Of a stretch of DNA of 64,000 bases, positions 24,163-33,761 are shown in pieces (the stretch's first letter is position 1; every line of letters begins with the position of its first letter). Origin of the DNA: Azolla caroliniana (taxonomy: Eukaryota > Polypodiophyta). Location: positions 14,384,001 to 14,448,000 of the forward strand of contig JBHGNT010000011.1 of the NCBI GenBank assembly GCA_043228905.1, written 5' to 3'. The position numbers and the translations under genes are program-made. Below the pieces are notes generated by a model. That model was given only the letters and a program-made list of their open reading frames with translations, had not been told where the DNA came from and made no database searches.

Positions 24163-25315
24163 GGCTGAATCCGTCTTTGCCCTCCTTTTGGGCCTCGCTG
24201 CCCCCGACCCGAATGCCGGCCGACGCCGAGTAGTGGATGGCCTCCACGTGTCGGGCCGCTGCCTCTTCCATCAGTCTCTTCATTCCTCCTCGCCCGTCGT
24301 TTCGGTTCAGGGCCCTTCTAGTGTCGCCGGCGTGCACCCGGCCTTCCCACAGGTATACCACCTGGTTCCTCAACGCTTCTGCGAAATCGCCGCAGTCCTT
24401 CCGGATGTGGCCGACCTCCTCGCACCACATGCACCTATTCCCTGCTACCGGCCGTCGGTCACGAGCCGGTTCGCCGCCTTCCCTTCGAGTCTGGGCGATC
24501 TGGAGATCCTTTATCGCCCGCGTCAACTCCTCCAGTGCTGCTCCTCCGGACGAGCCACTGACCATGCCGGTCGAAGCCGGACCGGTTTCGAGCCATTCCC
24601 GGGTTTCTTCCCTTCGCCCTTGTGGTGCCGGTTCAAGCCTCCTTGCTGTGACAGAGCCCGCACCAGCCGCCCCGTTGTCAGCCCATTCTCGCTGTTTGTC
24701 GAAACAGCCACAGACTCTCTTAACCGCAGCCCAGTCGGTCGTCAGCCCGTCTTCGGTTTCCAGCAAGGAGCCAACTTGATCCCGGTCCCGCTCGTCCACT
24801 TACTTGACGAACAGTAGGACCCGGATCGTATCCAGAACGGTTCGGTCAAGCGCCGAAAGGCGCGCAAAGCGTTCTTCGAATTCCCGGAGGAGTGCCGACG
24901 CGTTTCTTCCCTTGCCGGGGGACTCCACCCATTCCATGAAGTCTCGTTTCGAAAGCCGGAGCGCGTCGTCCAGCCCGTATTTTTCCAAGAGTCGTCCTTC
25001 GAACTCCTCCCAAGTACGGCTCTCCGCCCGCACCTCAAGCACCTCCGCATGGATGCTCGGCATCGCCACTCGAGGAAACCCGGCAAGACGCCTCTGTTCC
25101 GGAATGTCCCGCATCAGCATTTCTTCCCCGTAGGACGCCAAATACTTCGTGGCATCCTTTCCGCTGAACCGGCCGATCGTACCGACAACTGCCTCAATGG
25201 CTCTGTCGAGGGCGCCGGAGCCCTCGCGTGTGCTCAATATCCGATCCACGGCCGAAGCCATGGCCTTCGCAAGATCCGACCCTTTCATCTTCTGCTCTTC
25301 TGCAGCCTCCTTCAT
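24122..25315 (-). pseudogene. G2 gag
   Basis: The first ATG downstream of the LTR on the minus strand is at 25315 and opens a helical gag (MKEAAEEQKMKGSDLAKAM, then GRFSGKDATKYLASYGEEM and WEEFEGRLLEKYGLDDALRL). A TAA at 24800-24802 interrupts it and the same frame continues to 24122. The second part carries a CCHC knuckle CMWCEEVGHIRKDC at about 24408-24449. A one-base shift near 24150 separates it from the protease frame. The ATG shares one base with the primer-binding site. Confidence 0.82.
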
Positions 25316-25328
25316 GTCGGGTTCACCA
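25315..25328 (-). promoter_or_regulatory. G2 primer-binding site
   Basis: On the minus strand TGGTGAACCCGACA lies three bases after the 5' LTR. Its plus-strand reading ends TTCACCA, the form of a tRNA acceptor end. The tRNA is not identified here. It overlaps the gag ATG by one base. Confidence 0.7.
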
Positions 25329-25331
25329 AGA

Positions 25332-25966
25332 TGTGGAGGTATTCCTCGCGGATGCGTGGAATGAGGCGGGACCTCGGGGGTCTTGTACCGAAGAGCAAGA
25401 GAGAAAGGAGAAGGGAACCCACTACGTGCGAGCGTAGATTCGCAGGGACACGGCCCTTCGACACAAAGACGCGAGTGGGACAACGACACAGATAGACACG
25501 AATGTATGTATGTATTAACAAAGACAAACAACAAGAACACGAAGTCGGTTACAACCGAACAGGCCGGCGAACAGATGTCGATGCCTGTTCGTAAACGCAC
25601 AGAAAGAAAGGAGTAGGTTGGAGGTGCTGTCGGAAGCACTCGGGCATTCCTCAGAGCAGCGCGAGCCTCCCGAAACCTGCGCAGAAAGAAGCTATGGAGT
25701 TTGGAAGAGAGAGAAGCCTTCGGCCTACAATCCGACAGCAGTTCGTCCTCTCTTCCTTCGCGCCCCCTCCTCCTCCTCGTCTCCCTCCTTTTATAGGCAA
25801 GAAGGGAGCCGTTTCCTATTAACTTCCTACCTACCGAATCTACCTACCTAGGATCTCCCATGTCCCTAATTCTCTCCTATGTACACCATAAGGCGTACGC
25901 GCATGAAGAGTCGGTTCCTATGCTCCGGCGCACCGATTCCGCTTGGGGACGGTTTTCTTCACGACA
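25332..25966 (-). repeat. G2 5' LTR
   Basis: 635 bp from TGTGGAGG to CACGACA on the plus strand, the promoter-bearing LTR of this minus-strand element. It contains TATAAAAGG on the minus strand near 25791-25799. It is the same length as the left LTR, with scattered substitutions only. Confidence 0.93.
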
Positions 25967-26710
25967 ACGCAGAAGGATCCAAAACCGGGAAAGCCGATAA
26001 AGGGCCGGCCTTGGTGATGAAACATGAGGCTAACTCGATGAAGAAGACCACTTCCAAATCGGAGGAAGTGTGGTACGTTGATTCCGGTGCGTCGAATAAC
26101 ATGACGAGCCACAAAGAGTGGTTCTCCTTCCTGGAGAAACCGGAACAACCGGGAGTTGTCGAAACCGGAGACAACACTCCTCACCCAATCGTGCATGTCG
26201 GAGAAGTCCCTTTGAGCCACGTCGGACAGAGGGGGAAGCCGATGAATGTATTACACGTTCCGACTATCATGAAGAACATGGTGTCGGTTGGACAGATTGT
26301 CGACCAGGGGATGCAGGTGCGGTTTACACACCTTGGGTGGTTCATCGAGGAAGAGGGCCAAATCATTGCGCAAGGGCGCAGAGACGGGAGGATGTTCATC
26401 CTCGACACTAATGACGTCGGCACCGCTTTGTTCGCCAAAGGACAGAAGATTGAATCAGATATTGATCTTTGGCACAAGCGGATCGGCCACGTCAATTACC
26501 GGAGGCTTCAAGACTTGCAAACGAAACACATTATTTTCGGTTTGCCGAAGTTTAGTGGCCGGAAGGCCCAAGTATGTGAAGCCTGCCAACTCGGAAAGCA
26601 ACACCGACTTCCATTCCCCACCGAACGAAACCGTAGCCGTAACAAGCTCGACCTTATTCATTCGGATGTACGGGGACCGGCACAGAACGTGAGTCTTGGC
26701 GGGAGTCACG
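25967..26710 (+). pseudogene. Copia C protease and pre-integrase (after G2)
   Basis: The reading resumes directly after the G2 LTR and continues the gag. It shows the protease active site WYVDSGASNNMTSHKEWF near 26071 and VLHVPTIMKNMVSVGQI. The pre-integrase zinc region follows (LWHKRIGHVNYRRL ... CEACQLGKQHR), then the first residues of the integrase core (LIHSDVRGPAQNVSLGGS). Similarity stops near 26710, where the middle of another copia gag begins, so the rest of Copia C is lost or displaced. Confidence 0.87.
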
Positions 26711-29010
26711 GGGGTATTAGAGTCCGAATGGAAACTTCTTAACAGAAAGGCGGTGGCCACCATTAGACAATGTGTCGATGTAAGTGTCCTTTAGCATGTG
26801 GCGAACGACACAAATGCCTACGAGATATGGTAGAAGTTGTTAGGTTTATATGAGAGGAAGAACGCCCTCAACAATATCTTTGATGAGAAAGATTGTGAGG
26901 CTGAAATACTGGGACAGAGAAAGCATATTGGAACATGTAAGCACATTCATGAGGTATGTAAACCAACTTGATGCCACCAAGTTTCCCCTTGAAGATGCAA
27001 TGCAGACCATCCTGCTATTGTGTACCTTGCCGGACAACTGGGAGAACCTATTGGTGACTCTCAGCACCTCGTGTCAAAAGGAGAATTTGTCTCTACAAGT
27101 GGTAAAGCAAAACACCTTGAATGAGGAGACAAGAAGGAAGGACAAGATTGTCATGTCCTAATTGGAATCAAACCTGACTCAACACACCGGTAGAGGAAGG
27201 AACTAACAAAGGAGTCAATCAAGGAGAGAAAATTCACATGCCAAATCCAAGTCCAGAGGTCAGCTAACATGCTTCTATTGTGGAAAGCTTGGACACTTTC
27301 AGAAGGATTGCTGACACCTCAAGAAGGACAAGAGTGTCGGCAATAGTGTCGAACCCAGGAAGATTCCTGAAGAAAAGGGCACATCGACCATAGCTGCAAG
27401 TGCATATGAGATCTTGTTCATTTGTGAGCATGCGAGCACAAATCTTGCAAGTGAAGAGTGCACCTGTGTAATCGACTCGGGTGCATCTTTCCATATAACT
27501 CTGTCGAGAGAGTGTTTCTCGACTTACACATCCAAGGATCATGGCTATGTAAAGATGGGAGATAATGTAGAATGCAAGATAGCCAACATAGGAAGTGTAT
27601 GCCTGACAATGTCGACTGGTTGTCAATTGATGTTGAGAGAAGTTCGACATGTCCCCGATATCAGATTGAATCTGATATCCACTGGAAGGTTGGACGACGA
27701 AGGCTATAGTGGTAGCTTCAGAAACGGCAAGTGGAAGTTCTGTCGTGGAAAACTCATAGTGACCCGAACACAGAAAGAGGGCACACTGTATATGATGCAT
27801 GCCCGACTGTGCAAGTTGGAAGTGAATGTGGCAGCCAACTCAAGTGGAGAGTTATGGCATAAGAGGCTCGACCACATGAGTGAAAAAGGAATGCACTTCC
27901 TAGCCGACCAGGAATCTCTCCCAGAAGTGAAAGGAGTACACTTGGAGAAGTGTGTCAATTGCTTAGTCGGGAAGCAGAACAAAGCCGCATTCCACACAAG
28001 ACCACCAAGGAGAAGAGAACTTGCACTGGAACTACTACACACAGATGTGTGCTATGTGGATGCTCCATCGCATCGAGGTGGACAGTACTTCATAACATTT
28101 ATTGACGACTATAGTCAGAAGACATGGGCCTTCGTACTAAGGTCGAAGGATCAAGTACTATCAATGTTCAAGGAATTCTAGGCAAGAACCAAACGAGAGT
28201 CAGGTTGGAAGTTGAAGGATGTCTGAACCGAAAATGGTGGCGAATATAGAGGGCAATTCGAAGAATACTGCAAGGCCCAAGGTATTCAAATCGAATACAA
28301 AGTGCCAAAGACCCCTGAGTTGAACGGGCTTGTAGAAAGGATGAATCGAACGATCATGGAGAGAGTGAGAAGCATGTTATCGCATGCTAAGTTGCCAAAA
28401 TCGTATTGCGTTGAGGCGATGTACACGGTTGTTTATCTGATCAAAAGGTCCCCCTCAATGCCACTAAAAGGTGATGTCCCACAGAGGGTGTGGAAAAGAA
28501 AGGATGTCTCCTATCAATACTTGAGGGTGTTCGGATGCTTGGTGTATATGCATGTATGTAAGGATCAGAGGTCGAAGCTCGACAGTAAGTTGAAAGCATG
28601 CATATTTATGGGATACTCGGACGAAGAGTTCGGCTATAGGTTGTGGGACATAGTCGATAAGAAAATAATGAGGAATCGGGACGTTGTCTTCTTGGAAGAC
28701 AAGACTATTGAGGACTGGAAGAAACAGAAGTCGGAATCGACTTCCCAATCAACTCCCACTACCACCGACTTAAGGCCAAGTGAACCGACACAGTCGGCTA
28801 TTCGAAGATAGCCAGTCGGCACAGCCGAATCCGAGTCGGTCGACTCGGAGCTACCGACCAATACAGATGAGTTGGAGTCGGCGGACTTCTTGAAGTCGAT
28901 CGAGGAATACGAGTCGAAATAGACAAATCCTCAACGACCGATCGACACATATCAACCCGAGCCGAAAGAAGAGTCGGCAGAGACATCCGAGCTAGAGCCA
29001 ACAACGAGTG
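26710..29010 (+). pseudogene. Copia D gag, protease and integrase remnant
   Basis: The fragment begins inside gag (EWKLLNRKAVATIRQ) without LTR or primer site. Frame changes and stops occur at about 26772, 26830, 27160 and 27310. It then shows a CCHC knuckle CFYCGKLGHFQKDC (about 27270), protease CVIDSGASFHITLS (27471), the pre-integrase zinc region (ELWHKRLDHMSEKGM ... CVNCLVGKQN) and the integrase core (LLHTDVC, ENGGEYRGQFEEYC, PELNGLVERMNRTI). Stops at 28180 and 28226 cut the core. It ends near 29010 at the Copia E LTR, in the linker before reverse transcriptase. It is close to Copia E in sequence, so both belong to one broad lineage. Confidence 0.85.
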
Positions 29011-29618
29011 TGTCAAGAAATATGCGGAATAATCTCCGGCCACAACCGAAACGTAGATCACTTGATGAAAATCGAACACAGAAGAAATGGGAATGGAGGT
29101 AAGTACATGAACATAAAAGAGAATACACAGGATGTTAACATGGAAAACCCCTGAGAGGGAAAAACCACGGGAGTCCACGGACTCCTAACTATCACTATGT
29201 CAATGAGCACAACAGGGAGCACAGAGGCAACGACCTCCTGCTCACGATCTTCGCCTGGCGGCGATTACAACAGAGACATGCTCTGTCTTGCTCTCTCTCT
29301 CTCTCTCTCTGTACATTCGTTCCACCAAAAATTACACTATAAGAAGATAATAACAACAACAGTCTTAACATTGTTTGCCGTAGGTCACATTTATACTAAT
29401 ATGACATTAGGACTATTTACAGATATAGCCCCAATGAGCTCTCAGAAACATATCTACATATACATCCCTTCATCCGGTGAAAGGTTCTCACGGGGCCTGC
29501 AACATCCGGTTCTCACCGGGTCTTCCTTGCGAGGTACTCATCATCCGGTTCTCACCGGGTCTGCATCATTCGTTGCTGGGTACTCCGTATCCCATCCGGA
29601 GGGACCGAGATCCTAACA
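29011..29618 (-). repeat. Copia E 3' LTR
   Basis: About 608 bp. On the minus strand it begins TGTTAGGATCTCGGTCCC at 29618. The left edge near 29011 is set by alignment to the solo LTR family. A purine tract (GAAGTGAAGGGGGAG on the minus strand, 29620-29634) lies immediately inside, as expected for a 3' LTR. The LTR has a (CT)n stretch at 29287-29310 and CCGG-rich tandem units at about 29469-29575. Confidence 0.85.
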
Positions 29619-29619
29619 A

Positions 29620-29634
29620 ACTCCCCCTTCACTT
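29620..29634 (-). promoter_or_regulatory. Copia E polypurine tract
   Basis: Purine-rich on the minus strand, GAAGTGAAGGGGGAG, ending one or two bases before the LTR. Such a tract primes plus-strand DNA synthesis in LTR retrotransposons. Confidence 0.7.
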
Positions 29635-32388
29635 CGGCATGGGATGCCTCGTCAATCTGAACCGCTTCTGGCATGCGTCTAGCTTGTCAGGCGTCAGCAG
29701 CTTGGTCAAGATATCTGACCCGTTCTCCTCGGTGTGGATCTTCGTTACCACGAACTCTCGGTCTTCTACTCGCTCCCGAATCCAATGGTACCTCTATTGG
29801 ATGTGCTTCGTCCTAAAATGATACGTTGCGTTCTTCGCAAGGTGGATGGCACTTTGATTGTCGCAATAGAGCCGGTATTCCTCTTGCCGGATCCCTAGCT
29901 CTTCGATGAAGTTCTTCATCCATAGTATTTCCTTGCAGGATTCCACAGCCGCCATGTACTCCGCTTCCGTGGTTGACAACGCAACTGTCTTCTACAGCCT
30001 CGATTGCCACGAAACAACTCCCCCCGCATATGTCATGATATATCCGGATGTTGACTGGCTGGTATCCGCATCAACTGACATATCCGAATCGGTGAAACTG
30101 TCAAGTTGGGGTTTACTAGAGCCGAATCGGATGCACATACTTGAGGTGCCTTTCAAGTATCGGAGTATCCATTTTACCGCATTCTAGTGCTCCTTGCCGG
30201 GATTGCTCATAAACCGGCTCACCACTCCGACTGCATATCTGATATCCGGTCGGGTACACACCATTGCGTACATTAGGCTCCCGACGGCAGAGGCATATGG
30301 TATCTTCATCATATCCGCCTTCTCTGCCTTCATCTTCAGGCTTTGCTTACCGGATAACCTGCAGTTTGTCGGAAGAGTCAATGCGACCGGTTTCACATCT
30401 GACATGTTGAACCGCTGACGCACCTTCGTCACGTACTTCTCCTGTGACAACCACAATTGCTTTGTTGGCCGGTCCCGGATGATATGCATCCCCAACATCT
30501 GTCTTGCCGAACCCAAGTCTTTCATTGAGAAGGTCTAGTTCAGGGCCTTGTTCAGCATCCGTATCTGGACTTGGTCTCGTCCAACGATCAACATGTCGTC
30601 CACGTACAAGAGGAGTATAAGGAAGTCTCCACCTTCGAAATTCTTCACAAATACGCAGTGATTGGCCCGCGTCTTGTGGTACCCTTGATCGGTCATGAAG
30701 GAGTCAAACTTCCGGTACCATTGCCAAGGAGCCTGCTTCAACCCGTAGAGGCTCTTTTTTAACCGGCAAACCAGGTGCTCCCTCCCTTTCTTCACAAATC
30801 CCTCCGGTTGTTGCATGTAGATCTCCTCTTTGAGGTCACCGTGGAGGAACGTCGTCTTCACATCTAACTGCTCTACCTCGAGGTCCATGCTTGTCGCTAT
30901 GCTCAACACCGTCCGGATGGAAGTCATCTTTACTACCGGGGCAAATATCTCGTTGAAGTCCACGCCCTTCTTTTGATGGAACCCCTTCACCACGATCATG
31001 GCTTTGTACCTTGGAGGGTTGCCGACATCTCCCGGTTTCAACTTGTACACCCACTTGCTTCGGAGTGCCCTCTTTCCTTTCAACAACTCCACCAATTCAT
31101 ACATGTGGTTCTCATGTAGGGAATCCATCTCGTCCTGCATGGCACTCAACCACTTGCGGCTATGGGTGTCATCCTTCGCTTCTTCGAAGCTTTCCGGCTC
31201 CCCCTCATCGGTCAGTAGCAGATGTTCTGCATCCGGAAATCTCCGGGGGGGCCTTCTCTCTCTGAGAGGATATCTCCGTCTTTGGCTCTCGGCAACCGGC
31301 TCCTCTATTTGTTCTTCATCTGAATCCGATTCCGGGTCTTGGCCGGTTTCGGTTTCAGCTTCTTCTTTTGCCAGTTCGGTATCCTCACCGTAACCGGCTG
31401 GTTCCTCGAGTGTCATCTGGCTCTTAGCCAGGTGGGTCCGAATCTCATCGGAGTTCATTATCTTCTTCTCCAACTCCCAGTTGGCAAGAGTATTGTCCTC
31501 CATGAAGATAATATCTCGGCTCCGGAGAACCTTCTTGTCAACCGGATCCCACACTCGATAGCCGAACTCATCATCGTCGTATCCAAGGAATATGCATGGC
31601 CGGGTCTTTGGATCCAACTTTCCTGTCTGGTCCTTAGCAACATGCACGTACGCGAGACAGTAGGACACTTCCTTACCGGTCCACACCTTTTGCGGCGTGT
31701 CTCCATCCAAGGGCACTAAGGGTGATCTGTTTATCACATACGTCGTTTTCGACAACGCCTCAGCCCAAAACGTCTTGGGTAGATTAGCATGTGCTAGCAT
31801 ACTCCGGACCCTCTCCATTATGGTCTGGTTCATCCTCTCGGCTAGCCCGTTTAGTTCCAGCGTCTTTGGCACGGTAAATTCGAGCCGGATTCCCTTCGAG
31901 CGGCAGTACTCCTCGAACTGTCCCCGGTATTCCCCTCCGTTATCTGCTCGAACCGCCTTCAGCTTCCGTCTGGTTTCTCTTTCCACTCTTGCGTGGAGCT
32001 CCTTGAAGACGGATAACACTTGATCCTTCGTCTTCAACGATGTGGCCCATAGCCTCCTACTATGGTCATCTATGAACGTCACGAAGTACTGTGCTCCGGC
32101 ATGGGACTTCGTGTCCACTTGACACACATCGGTGTGCACCAACTCCAATGGTGCATTACGTCTCATCGGTGGCCTTGAATGGAAGGAGGTCCGGTTTTGT
32201 TTATCGGCTAGGCAGTCGGTGCACCTCTCAAGATGCACATTCTTCAACGGAATGAGGTTGTCATCGGCAAGCCTCTTCATCCCCTTCACACTCATGTGAC
32301 ACAGTCTCTTATGCCACAGCTCACCAGCAGTGTCGGAAGCCACGTTCACTTCTTCCGGGCATAACCAGGCATTCATCAGGTACAACAT
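29635..32388 (-). pseudogene. Copia E integrase, reverse transcriptase and RNase H
   Basis: One minus-strand frame runs from 32388 to about 29640. It has stops near 30534, 30183, 29992 and 29794. The pre-integrase zinc region is ELWHKRLCHMSVKGM ... CTDCLADKQN. The integrase core has HTDVCQVD, VRADNGGEYRG and LNGLAERMNQTIM. Reverse transcriptase has TTFLHGDLKEEIYMQQPEGF and the catalytic LLYVDDMLIVG. RNase H ends in TTEAEYMA, CDNQSAIHLAKN and a Lys-rich tail. A 7-residue gap near EVSYCLAYVHV removes part of a conserved HLRVFGC-type segment. This is the best-preserved copia polyprotein in the window but is not intact. Confidence 0.9.
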
Positions 32389-33267
32389 GTTGACCTTTCG
32401 GGCCCTTTGCTGAATTTCATGACTCCGTTCCGGATGCTACCCATGTAGCCTTCATCATCTAGCCGACCGGCTGATATCAGGTTCAGTCGAACCTCCAGAA
32501 CATGTTGGACATCCTTCAGTCGAACCTCCAGAACGCTCCGGAATCAACAACCCACGTTGTCTCGTCGCCGGCAAGGTTCAACTCACTCTCGTCGGTGATG
32601 AGCATCAACTCTTCTTCACTTGCCGCGATTGTCATCGTTCCCTTCCGGTCCGGCCCCCTCCGGTCTTTACCGTTCTGGTCCGGTGTCCGCTTCGAATCGG
32701 TACAATCGGTTTCCTTGTCTTTTTGGAAGTGCCGACAGTTCTTTTGGAAGTGTCCCAGCTTGCCGCAATAGAAGCAAGTAGGCCTCCCCCTTGACTTTGA
32801 CCGTGTCCCCGACTTTTCCCAGTTCTGGGGACTACAATTCCTTTGTCTTCCGCGTTCCGATTCGGTAAGGAGTGCTTTGGAGTCGGAGCTTGTATCCTTG
32901 TCTTTCCGACACGCCTCCTCATCTAGCAAGCTCGACTTCACTCTTGCTAGGGATAACCGTTTCCCTTCCGGCCCGACGTTGCCCAAAGTGACAACCAACG
33001 TCTCCCAACTATCTGGGAGGGAACCGAGCAGGAGTAGTGCTACTACCTCATCGGCGAGAGGTACTTCCAGTCATGTTGCCTGGTGGATCAGCCCCTGGAA
33101 GGCATTCATGTGCTCTGCCATGCTGGAGCCATCTTGGTACCGGAGTCTTACTAGCTTCCGAAATACCGAAACCTGATTAAGAACATTTTTGTTCTGAAAC
33201 ATAATGCCGATCTTCTCCCAGAGCTCATGAGCCTTGCTCTCTTCATTGAAGTTGTTGTATAGACTCA
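32389..33267 (-). pseudogene. Copia E gag and truncated protease
   Basis: On the minus strand, gag covers SKAHELWEKIGIMFQNKN to a knuckle CFYCGKLGHFQKNC at about 32744-32785. The protease begins ETTWVVDSG and is then cut short. A 20-bp direct repeat (TTCAGTCGAACCTCCAGAAC near 32484 and 32516) replaces most of the protease body. The 5' end of gag, the primer site and the 5' LTR are missing, because a gypsy LTR begins at 33268. Confidence 0.82.
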
Positions 33268-33761
33268 TGTCGATATAACACTTAATTATAATGACAAGAG
33301 ATTACAAACTCCGACGGTTACAACCGACAAGGCGGCGACGGACCCGACACGGGGACCCTACTCACGCACACTGACGACAATCACACGACTCCCAAAAACA
33401 AAGGGGGAAAAAGGGGAGACTCTGCTGGAAGCACACGGGCTGTCCCCGAAGCAGAGGTAGCGAACTCCCGACACCCGCAGAGAACGATGGTCGGCCGAGA
33501 AGAGAGAGGCTTCATACCCAGATCTGCAGCAGCACCTCCTCCTCCCTCGCGCGCGATACCCCTTTTCTCTTGTCCTATCCCCTTTATTCCCTGTCCCTCT
33601 GACAGGGATACGCACAATCCCCCCCCCTAATAAATGCGTGCGGCTTAGTATTTATCTCCACCGATTCGTGTACAAAATACCAAGTCACGCGTCCATCCGT
33701 GTAAGGGCCGGTTTATGCACTTTCTCTCCGATTCCGCTTATGGCCGGTTTTCTTCACGACA
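33268..33761 (-). repeat. Gypsy LTR of the G2/G3 lineage, antisense to adjoining pol
   Basis: 494 bp running TGTCGATATAACAC to TTCTTCACGACA on the plus strand, the same end pattern as the G2 LTRs read on the plus strand. It is therefore oriented like a minus-strand element. The pol directly to its right (33762 onward) is on the plus strand. It shares with G2 the GGTTACAACCGAC, TGGAAGCAC and GGTTTTCTTCACGACA blocks. It cuts Copia E gag on its left, but no target duplication is visible. Confidence 0.8.

Larger units (their letters stand above)
18965..25966 (-). mobile_element. G2: full-length minus-strand Ty3/gypsy element nested in Copia C
   Basis: The element is 7,002 bp with two LTRs of exactly 635 bp (18965-19599 and 25332-25966). 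They differ at about a dozen positions by eye, near 98 per cent identity, so the insertion is fairly young. On the minus strand the order is LTR, primer-binding site, gag, protease, reverse transcriptase, RNase H, integrase, LTR. The integrase ends with a GPY-type module (RRWFGPYVVQ), as in many gypsy lineages including chromoviruses; no chromodomain is evident. The flanks are ATGC (18961-18964) and ACGC (25967-25970), a likely 4-bp duplication with one change. Copia C resumes in a consistent reading sense after it. Confidence 0.93.

Noticed and set aside
24161-24817. Plus-strand open frame of 218 codons
   Set aside because: It is the antisense shadow of the GC-rich G2 gag, which has a recognisable CCHC knuckle on the minus strand.
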